Shown here: piece by piece, positions 1-5,122 of the stretch
How positions within the stretch are numbered: position 1 is the first letter of the stretch
Layout of the letters: each line of letters begins with the position of its first letter
DNA from: Prevotellaceae bacterium
Lineage (GTDB): Bacteria; Bacteroidota; Bacteroidia; Bacteroidales; UBA932
Direction: 5' to 3'
Assembly (NCBI GenBank): GCA_031267855.1
Contig: JAIRYH010000031.1
Location: 1-5,122 of the forward strand
Length of the DNA: 5,122 bases
The notes under the pieces: generated by a model
Seen by the model: only the letters and a program-made list of their open reading frames with translations
The model's database searches: none
What the model was told of the DNA's origin: nothing
Made by a program: the position numbers and the translations under genes

Positions 1-1121
1 GTTTCAAAGGCTTTTTCGATGGACTGCCGGGCTTGCGCCACATGTTCCGGCACAATGGCAAACGTGATGGACTGCTCCGACGACGCCTGCGAAATAAGCA
101 CTACATTGACCTGCGCTTCTGCCAGCGCGCCGAACAGCCGTTTCGAAATGCCCGGGACGCCGGTCATTCCGACGCCGTGCAGCGTAAGCAGCGCAATGTT
201 GTCGATGGATGAAATGCCTTTGACCGACTGGTGGGGCAATGCGTCGGGGCAGGCATCGACCAGTGTTCCTTCGGCTGCCGGGTTGAACGTGTTTTTTATC
301 CGCATTGCAATGTTGGCAGACAGCAGCGGGTGCACCGTAGGCGGATAAATCACCTTGGCGCCGAAATTCGACAGTTCGAAAACCTCGGGATAGCTGAGGT
401 GCTTGACGGGGTACGCCTTTTCGACTTTGCGCGGGTCGGCGGTCATGAAGCCGTCCACATCCGTCCAGATCTCTACGGCCGACGCGTCGAGGGCTGCGGC
501 CAGGATGGCGGCGGTGTAGTCGCTGCCGCCCCTGCCGAGCGTGGTGGTGGCGCCGTTGCCGTCGGAAGCAATGAAGCCCGGAAGCACGGCGCGTCCCTGG
601 ATTTTCGACGCCATCCGGCGGGTCAATATTTTTGTTTTTTCAAAGTCGACGCGGGCATTTCCAAATGCGCTGTCGGTTTTGATAATGCTGCGCGAATCGA
701 GCAGCACAGCGTCGTCAATGACTTCGCTTACCAGAAAGGCGCTCATGCGCTCGCCGAAGCTCAGGACGTAATCCTGCAGCTTCGGCGTGTGTTCCCGCAG
801 GCGGAACATGCTTTGCAGGTAATCTTCCAGTTCGTTGAGCAGGACTTTCAGCCCGCTCAGCACATGCCCCTGTTGCCGGGGCGTTACCAGTGCCTTTGCC
901 GCTTCCAGATGACGCTGCTCCAGCGCTGCCGTTTCCTGCCTGAAATCTTCGCTGCCCGCAGCCGCCATCGCGCTTGCCCGTACCAGCTGGTCGGTTACGC
1001 CGCCCAGCGCCGATACCACCACAAACCGGTTTTCGGCGCTTTGCGCTACAATCGCTTTGACCCTCCTGATGTTTTCGGGCGTTGCTACCGACGACCCGCC
1101 GAATTTTAAGACTTTTACCAT
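1..1121 (-). CDS. thrA: Aspartokinase N-terminal part, probably bifunctional aspartokinase/homoserine dehydrogenase (partial)
   Basis: This enzyme phosphorylates L-aspartate to 4-phospho-aspartate in the cytoplasm, the first step of the aspartate pathway to threonine, methionine and lysine. The visible 373 residues begin MVKVLKFGGSS, the amino-acid kinase N-terminus (K6-FGGSS). They continue with SFGER at 121-125, GRGGSDY at 196-202, EIWTDVDG at 217-224 followed by ADPR, and FGAKVIYPPT at 253-262. The regulatory ACT region begins near VKGIS at 300 and contains SQASSEQSI at 344-352, the counterpart of TQSSSEYSI in E. coli ThrA. The frame runs off the left edge without a stop, so the second ACT half and any homoserine dehydrogenase domain are outside the window. 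I infer the bifunctional form because the kinase part resembles E. coli and Bacteroides ThrA throughout; a monofunctional LysC cannot be excluded. The ATG at 1121 is chosen because it immediately precedes the conserved kinase motif. No Shine-Dalgarno sequence is present, which is normal in this phylum. Confidence 0.93.
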   Translation of the reverse strand, partial: MVKVLKFGGSSVATPENIRRVKAIVAQSAENRFVVVSALGGVTDQLVRASAMAAAGSEDFRQETAALEQRHLEAAKALVTPRQQGHVLSGLKVLLNELEDYLQSMFRLREHTPKLQDYVLSFGERMSAFLVSEVIDDAVLLDSRSIIKTDSAFGNARVDFEKTKILTRRMASKIQGRAVLPGFIASDGNGATTTLGRGGSDYTAAILAAALDASAVEIWTDVDGFMTADPRKVEKAYPVKHLSYPEVFELSNFGAKVIYPPTVHPLLSANIAMRIKNTFNPAAEGTLVDACPDALPHQSVKGISSIDNIALLTLHGVGMTGVPGISKRLFGALAEAQVNVVLISQASSEQSITFAIVPEHVAQARQSIEKAFE

Positions 1122-1142
1122 GGAATTATTCGCTAAGCCCGG

Positions 1143-1174
1143 CAAAGGTAGTATAATTTTGTAATATTATCAAC
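1143..1174 (-). promoter_or_regulatory. Putative thrA promoter, Bacteroidota type
   Basis: Read on the minus strand, TACCTTTG (1150-1143) matches the Bacteroidota -7 consensus TAnnTTTG exactly. A GTTG (1174-1171) lies 20 bp upstream, a three-of-four match to the -33 element TTTG. Transcription would begin roughly 7 bp past the -7 box, near 1136, leaving a leader of only about 15 nt before the ATG at 1121. That is too short for a leader-peptide attenuator like E. coli thrL, so any feedback control seen here would act at initiation or on the enzyme. The match is by eye only. Confidence 0.55.
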
Positions 1175-1469
1175 CGTTCGGAGACTGCGGCACGGCAAAT
1201 GCACCCGGCGCGGCGGGTGCAACCGGGAACAGGGAACCGTCCGGCATGTCGTGCCCCGGGAGAACCGGCAGCCGCAGGTTTTCATGCAGATTCAGGGACG
1301 GCGCACAGGGGGAAAACGGCCGGAAGTGTCATGCCGACAGCCCTTCATTTCGCTGCCGACGCTTTTGACATGAGCCGGACCGGCCGCATGAGCCCGTTTT
1401 GCCGCCGCGGAACTTTTCCACATGTCGAGCCTTACGTAAATAACATGAACCGGACAAAGACAGCCGGCA
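1175..1469. other. GC-rich intergenic stretch without recognisable gene
   Basis: About 295 bp lie between the thrA promoter and the AT-rich promoter region of the outer-membrane gene. The plus strand is open from an ATG at 1199 into the downstream gene, but the translation (Arg, Pro and Ala rich, with no domain) resembles no protein and precedes an internal signal peptide, so it is not considered coding. A short inverted repeat sits at 1201-1220 and a TTACGTAA palindrome at 1432-1439. No tRNA, riboswitch or mobile-element end was recognised. It may be decayed sequence or hold upstream regulatory sites or a small RNA; nothing in the sequence decides between these. Confidence 0.5.
1201..1220. 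repeat. Short inverted repeat (7-bp stem, 6-nt loop)
   Basis: GCACCCG (1201-1207) pairs perfectly with CGGGTGC (1214-1220) around the loop GCGCGG. There is no T-tract on either side, so it is unlikely to be an intrinsic terminator. In GC-rich DNA a stem of this length can arise by chance. Confidence 0.35.
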
Positions 1470-1470
1470 A

Positions 1471-1503
1471 TGTTAATATTTATACTTTAACAATCCTTAA
1501 CAA
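1471..1503 (+). promoter_or_regulatory. Possible operator: TGTTAA / TTAACAA repeats
   Basis: TGTTAA (1471-1476) and TTAACA (1487-1492) form an inverted repeat with a 10-bp spacer. TTAACAA recurs as a direct repeat at 1487-1493 and 1497-1503, offset by 10 bp, about one helical turn. The group overlaps the putative -33 element of the downstream gene, where a regulator would be expected to bind. The region is AT-rich, so chance similarity is a real alternative and no regulator can be named. Confidence 0.35.
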
Positions 1504-1516
1504 CTTTGTACTTTTG
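1486..1516 (+). promoter_or_regulatory. Putative promoter of the Oar-like gene
   Basis: TACTTTTG (1509-1516) fits the Bacteroidota -7 box TAnnTTTG at every defined position. TTTA (1486-1489), a three-of-four match to the -33 TTTG, lies 19 bp upstream, which is the usual spacing. Transcription would start near 1523 and give an untranslated leader of about 60 nt before the ATG at 1586. A second possible -7 box, TTCCTTTG at 1545-1552, has one mismatch and no good -33 partner; it would give a leader of roughly 25 nt. Confidence 0.5.
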
Positions 1517-1585
1517 AGTAAATTTTTTCGTAATATTTTTATTATTCCTTTGCACTCGAAAAATTTATTTTTAAAATTATATTCT

Positions 1586-4500
1586 ATGAAATCAAAAATT
1601 TTTGTACGTTTGGCAGGCTTGATAACAGGCTTGCTTTTTGTGTGCATTTCCTATGCACAGGTGACTACCGGCAGCATCAGCGGCACGGTGAAGGATAATC
1701 ACGGGGAGCCCCTCGTCGGCGCTACCGTAAAAGTAACGCATGTTCCGTCGGGAACAAATTATTATGCCATGACGCAAGCCAACGGGAACTACTTTATACA
1801 GGGCGTTCGCGTGGGAGATGACTTTAAAGTGGAATTTTCATTTATTGGTTTTGCGCCTAAAATCATTGATGGAATTACTATTTTATTAGGCACGTCGACA
1901 CAATTGGACGCCACCCTGGTGGAAGACAGCGTTACCTTATCGGAAGTGGTTATCACGGGCAGTTCCATTTCAAAAACCGGCACCGCTACGAATGTAACCA
2001 ATCAGCAGATCCAAGCCCTGCCGTCCATTAACAGGAGCATTAACGATTTCACCAAGCTGACACCCCAGTCGAACGGAGGCTCCTCCTTTGCCGGCCGCGA
2101 TGGACGCTATAATTATATTACGGTGGATGGCGCTGCCTTTAATAACAGTTTCGGATTAAGCGGTCAGACCCGCAACCTTCCCGGCGGCGATGCACAGCCG
2201 ATTTCGCTGGACGCCATTGACCAGATTTCCGTAAACATTGCGCCGTTTGATATTCGCCAGTCCAACTTTACCGGCGCAAGCGTCAATGCGGTAACCAAAA
2301 GCGGCGACAACACTTTTAAAGGATCGGTTTATACTTTTTTACGACCGGAATCATTTGCCGGAAAAACGGTAGACGGCACAAAATATGAATGGGATGAAAC
2401 CTCAAAACAATCATACGGCTTGAGCCTGGGCGGGCCGATTATCAAAAATAAATTATTTTTCTTCATAAACGGGGAATATGAAAAATCGAACAAGCCAAGC
2501 ACGCCGTGGAAAACAAGCACGGACGGCAATGCCGATGAACCTAACTATATTTCCCGCGCCCAGAATTCGCGGCTGAGCGCTTTAAAACAGCACCTGCTTT
2601 CTACTTACGGCTACGACCCGGGCGATTGGGACTGGAAACCGTTTACCAGCGAAAACTATAAAATCCTGGCACGGGTGGACTGGAACATTAATGACAACAA
2701 TAAAGTGACGGTACGCTACAATCAGGTGATGTCCTCAAATGATGTGGTGACTAATAATACGAGCGGGCCGAGCCGGCTGACACAAGGCAGAATCGGAGAG
2801 TATGGCATGGCGTTTACCAATGCCGGCTACGGCTTTGAAAATACGGTTCGCTCGATTACCGGCGAATGGAACAGTACGTTCGATTCACGGTTTGCCAACA
2901 AGTTTTTGGTTACCTATACTTCCATCCGCGACAAGCGGACGTCGCCCGGCGACGTCTTCCCGTTTGTGGATATTATGGAGGGAGGGAATATATACACCTC
3001 TTTCGGATATGAACTGTATACCTTCAACAATGACGTTAAAAATAATACGTTCAGCATTATTGATAACTTTACGGTTTATTTGGGCGACCACACCGTAACG
3101 GCAGGCGTGTCGTATGAACAGATGTATTTCGGAAATGCCTACATGGGCTTTGGCACCGGCTACTACCAATACGCTTCAATGAACGATTTTATCAACAACG
3201 CAAAACCCACTATCTTTGCCCAAACGGTGGGACTGAACGGCAATACCAGCCCCTACTCCGAACTGTCGTTCGGAACGGGTGCCTTCTATGCGCAGGACGA
3301 ATGGCAGCTGTTGTCCAATTTGAAATTGACCGCCGGCATCCGCCTGGAGATGCCTTTCTATTTGAACGACCTGGACCCCAATCCGGCTATCGCCGCGCTT
3401 ACGTTTGCGGACGGCTACAAGATGGACGTCGGCACATGGGCAAAACAGCAATTACTGGTTTCGCCGCGCGTGTCGTTCAACTGGGACGTGCTGAAAGACG
3501 GTAAATACAAGGTACGCGGAGGTACCGGCATCTTCACCGGACGCCTGCCTTTCGTATGGTTCACCAACCAGCCGACGCAAGCCGGCACCCTGCAGTTCCA
3601 AAGATCCCTCAGCGGTGCGGCTGTTCCCAATGACTTACGCTTCACAACAGACATCTATGCACATTCCATAAACTATGCTTCGCTGTTTTCTCCTACCTCT
3701 GCTCCCAGCTCGCCGGTAGAAGTAAGCAAAGACTTCAAGATGCCGCAAATATGGCGCACCAACCTGGCCGTTGACGTCAAGCTTCCCGGAGAGATGACCT
3801 TTACACTGGAAGGACTTTACAGTAAAGACATCAATGCAATCCTGCAAAAAAATGTGAACGAAGCGGCTCCCAATGCTACTTTCGCCGGATCGGACAACAG
3901 ACCTTACTACAATGGAATTTCCAACAGAATTGATCCGTCCATCTCTAACGCCATGGTGCTGGGCAATACCAGCGAAGGCTACCAGTATTCCATCACCGCC
4001 CAGCTGGCAAAAGATTTCAGTCACGGCTTCACGGGCGCCGTGGCCTACACTTTCTCCGAAGCCAAAGACGTAACCAACAACCCCGGCGACCAGGCTTCCT
4101 CGGCATGGCAATCCAACGTGTCGGTAAACAGTTTGAACTATCCCGGACTGGGCTATTCATATTTTTCCGTTCCCCACAGGCTTATCGCTTCGCTGTCGTA
4201 CCGCTTCGGCTATCTTCACTCTTCTTCCTCGACGACTATTTCACTGTTTTATGAAGGCGCCCCGCAGGGTCGCTTGAATTATGTATACTTTAACGATCTG
4301 AACGGCGACGGCAATGGTGCTTCAGACCTGATGTATATCCCCAAAGACAGGAATGATATTGTCTTTGTTGATAAAGGCGCCATGACCGCCCAGGAACAAA
4401 GCGATGCCTTCTTTAAGTTTCTCGAACAGGACGAATACCTGAACAGCCACAGAGGGGAATATGCACAGCGTTTCGGAGCGGTAATGCCCTGGACGCACCG

Positions 4501-4810
4501 GTTCGACCTTAAACTGATACAGGATTTCGTAATGGACAATGTGCGCAAGACAAAAATCCAGCTGACGCTTGACATTTTGAATCTGGGCAACCTGATTAAC
4601 TCTTCATGGGGCGTACGCCGGGCGCAAATCACCGGTTCGTATGACAACATGCCTTTGCTGCAATACGCAAACAGCGTAGACGCCAGCGGCAGGCCTCAAT
4701 TTACGCTTCCTACAAATTCAGTTGACAGCTATTACACGGAAAGCTATAAGAACATATTAGACTACACAAGTACCTGGTCGATGCAACTGGGGCTCAGGTT
4801 TATTTTCTAA
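1586..4810 (+). CDS. Oar-like TonB-dependent outer-membrane protein
   Basis: This is a 1074-residue outer-membrane beta-barrel of the TonB-dependent receptor superfamily, Oar-like branch. The family moves or binds large cargo using TonB energy; the cargo here is unknown. Residues 1-24 are a signal peptide (MKSKIF, hydrophobic core, cleavage after SYA before Q25). Residues about 29-112 form a carboxypeptidase-regulatory-like domain (SGTVKDNHGEPLVGATV, later NGNYFIQGV). VTLSEVVITG at 116-125 looks like a TonB box. The plug spans about 130-245, with LPSINRSINDFTKLTPQ, YITVDGAAFNN, APFDIRQSNFTGA and NAVTKSG. The barrel follows, with GGPIIKNKLFFF at 282-293, an Asp-rich DLNGDGN loop at 904-910, and a C-terminus ending in aromatic RFIF as barrel proteins do. 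The start at 1586 is set by the signal peptide; the in-frame ATG at 1199 would bury it. The upstream bases are AT-rich with no Shine-Dalgarno sequence. Length is normal for the family and the frame is intact. No SusD-type partner lies next to it, and a terminator follows 18 bp after the stop, so it appears monocistronic. The specific function is not assignable. Confidence 0.93.
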   Translation: MKSKIFVRLAGLITGLLFVCISYAQVTTGSISGTVKDNHGEPLVGATVKVTHVPSGTNYYAMTQANGNYFIQGVRVGDDFKVEFSFIGFAPKIIDGITILLGTSTQLDATLVEDSVTLSEVVITGSSISKTGTATNVTNQQIQALPSINRSINDFTKLTPQSNGGSSFAGRDGRYNYITVDGAAFNNSFGLSGQTRNLPGGDAQPISLDAIDQISVNIAPFDIRQSNFTGASVNAVTKSGDNTFKGSVYTFLRPESFAGKTVDGTKYEWDETSKQSYGLSLGGPIIKNKLFFFINGEYEKSNKPSTPWKTSTDGNADEPNYISRAQNSRLSALKQHLLSTYGYDPGDWDWKPFTSENYKILARVDWNINDNNKVTVRYNQVMSSNDVVTNNTSGPSRLTQGRIGEYGMAFTNAGYGFENTVRSITGEWNSTFDSRFANKFLVTYTSIRDKRTSPGDVFPFVDIMEGGNIYTSFGYELYTFNNDVKNNTFSIIDNFTVYLGDHTVTAGVSYEQMYFGNAYMGFGTGYYQYASMNDFINNAKPTIFAQTVGLNGNTSPYSELSFGTGAFYAQDEWQLLSNLKLTAGIRLEMPFYLNDLDPNPAIAALTFADGYKMDVGTWAKQQLLVSPRVSFNWDVLKDGKYKVRGGTGIFTGRLPFVWFTNQPTQAGTLQFQRSLSGAAVPNDLRFTTDIYAHSINYASLFSPTSAPSSPVEVSKDFKMPQIWRTNLAVDVKLPGEMTFTLEGLYSKDINAILQKNVNEAAPNATFAGSDNRPYYNGISNRIDPSISNAMVLGNTSEGYQYSITAQLAKDFSHGFTGAVAYTFSEAKDVTNNPGDQASSAWQSNVSVNSLNYPGLGYSYFSVPHRLIASLSYRFGYLHSSSSTTISLFYEGAPQGRLNYVYFNDLNGDGNGASDLMYIPKDRNDIVFVDKGAMTAQEQSDAFFKFLEQDEYLNSHRGEYAQRFGAVMPWTHRFDLKLIQDFVMDNVRKTKIQLTLDILNLGNLINSSWGVRRAQITGSYDNMPLLQYANSVDASGRPQFTLPTNSVDSYYTESYKNILDYTSTWSMQLGLRFIF

Positions 4811-4828
4811 AACGGGAATGACCGCATG

Positions 4829-4870
4829 AATGAAGCCGGCCGCCCCGAACCCGGGGCGGCCGGCTTCATT
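4829..4870 (+). terminator. Strong intrinsic terminator after the Oar-like gene
   Basis: The arms at 4829-4847 and 4852-4870 are perfectly complementary over 19 bp around a 4-nt loop (AACC). The core is very GC-rich (GCCGGCCGCCCCG). The 3' arm is followed by ATTTTA, a short T-rich run. It begins 18 bp after the stop codon at 4808-4810, which fits a terminator for that gene. On the minus strand the bases after the stem are not T-rich, so it probably works in the plus direction only. Confidence 0.85.
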
Positions 4871-4894
4871 ATTTTACCCGGAGGACAAATAGAT

Positions 4895-4918
4895 ATTTAC
4901 AGATTTACGGATTTACAG
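4895..4918. repeat. Three 8-bp tandem repeats ATTTAC(A/G)G
   Basis: ATTTACAG, ATTTACGG and ATTTACAG follow one another without gaps, with one substitution in the middle copy. The array is 24 bp long and lies shortly after the terminator, outside any gene. It could be simple slippage; no role can be assigned. Confidence 0.7.
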
Positions 4919-4998
4919 ACTTGGCTGTGGCATCCCCGCATCATCCCCACTTTTCACCCTGCCGCGGCCGCGGCCTTATTGCGCGCAGCGCATGCACC

Positions 4999-5012
4999 CT
5001 GTCACCTGTCAC
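4999..5012. repeat. CTGTCAC tandem doublet
   Basis: Two perfect 7-bp copies, CTGTCAC-CTGTCAC, are followed by CC. The doublet lies just before the 42-bp repeat array. It is short and may be slippage. Confidence 0.6.
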
Positions 5013-5034
5013 CCTTCAAAAAGGCCTGCGGGAC

Positions 5035-5122
5035 GGTTGCGACACGTGTCGCAAGTGCCCTGCAGCCCTGCCGGAAGGTTGCGACACGTGTCGCAAGTGC
5101 CCCGCAGGGCTACCGGAGGGTT
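5035..5122. repeat. 42-bp tandem repeat array with palindromic core, running off the window
   Basis: Two full 42-bp units (5035-5076 and 5077-5118) and the first 4 bp of a third are present; the units agree at 37 of 42 positions. A degenerate partial copy (GGCCTGCGGGAC, 5023-5034) precedes them. Each unit carries the same perfect 18-bp palindrome TTGCGACACGTGTCGCAA (5037-5054 and 5079-5096), and the first 26 bp are identical. The period is a multiple of three and the array is open in all three plus frames and in at least one minus frame. One plus frame reads GCDTCRKCPA(A/G)LPE per unit; a minus frame reads GTCDTCRN and ends at a TGA at 5009-5011. No start codon is visible. I favour a non-coding intergenic repeat, but a Cys-rich coding repeat is not excluded. 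Confidence 0.85.

Larger units (their letters stand above)
4871..5034. other. Intergenic sequence with short simple repeats
   Basis: No gene is supported between the terminator and the 42-bp repeats. The plus frame that leads into the repeats is open from 4834 but has no ATG. The region changes from AT-rich (to about 4920) to strongly GC-rich. It holds ATTTAC repeats at 4895-4918, the 12-bp palindrome CCGCGGCCGCGG at 4962-4973, a small TGCGC/GCGCA hairpin at 4980-4992, and a CTGTCAC doublet at 4999-5012. Confidence 0.6.

Noticed and set aside
231..1109. Long plus-strand open frame of 292 codons
   Set aside because: It lies opposite the aspartokinase gene, whose minus-strand frame shows clear conserved motifs. 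The plus reading has no recognisable domain and is a shadow frame.
1122..1142. thr leader-peptide attenuator upstream of thrA
   Set aside because: The proposed promoter leaves only about 15 nt of leader, with no run of Thr or Ile codons and no terminator hairpin.
1201..1220. Inverted repeat as terminator for a gene in the intergenic region
   Set aside because: No T-tract follows on either strand and there is no gene for it to end.
1628..1660. Possible lipoprotein signal around Cys20 of the Oar-like protein
   Set aside because: The residues before the Cys are L-F-V, which do not fit a lipobox (small residue needed at -1). SYA followed by Q25 is a good signal peptidase I site.
3635..4111. Minus-strand open frame of 158 codons inside the Oar-like gene
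   Set aside because: It overlaps a well-supported coding frame, has no recognisable domain, and is explained by GC-biased codons of the gene on the other strand.
5035..5122. CRISPR array
   Set aside because: The repeats are adjacent 42-bp units with no unique spacers between them and no cas genes in view.

Overview
The window looks like chromosomal DNA from a member of the Bacteroidota, probably Bacteroidales. The evidence is an Oar-type TonB-dependent outer-membrane protein, an aspartokinase of the ThrA type seen in Bacteroides relatives, starts without a Shine-Dalgarno sequence, and Bacteroidota-type -7 boxes (TAnnTTTG) upstream of both genes. The genus cannot be named from this sequence.

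Layout: (1) Positions 1-1121, minus strand, hold the first 373 codons of an aspartokinase, most likely the N-terminal half of bifunctional aspartokinase/homoserine dehydrogenase ThrA; the rest lies to the left of the window. (2) Positions 1122-1585 are a divergent intergenic region. It has a compact thrA promoter on the left, about 295 bp of GC-rich DNA with no recognisable gene in the middle, and an AT-rich promoter and possible operator region on the right. (3) Positions 1586-4810, plus strand, encode one intact 1074-residue protein: signal peptide, carboxypeptidase-regulatory-like domain, plug and beta-barrel. The reading frame is open back to an ATG at 1199, but the signal peptide fixes the true start at 1586. 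(4) A 19-bp perfect stem-loop at 4829-4870 ends this transcription unit. (5) Positions 4871-5122 hold no convincing gene but several short tandem repeats. The most notable is a 42-bp tandem repeat, each copy built on an 18-bp perfect palindrome, which runs off the right edge.

The two genes have no evident functional link. One begins threonine, methionine and lysine biosynthesis in the cytoplasm; the other is an outer-membrane receptor or channel of unknown cargo. They share only the divergent regulatory region. No complete novel system is visible. The items most worth a second look are the 42-bp palindromic repeat array at the right edge, which is either a non-coding repeat or a short Cys-rich coding repeat, and the TTAACA/TGTTAA repeats over the putative promoter of the outer-membrane gene.
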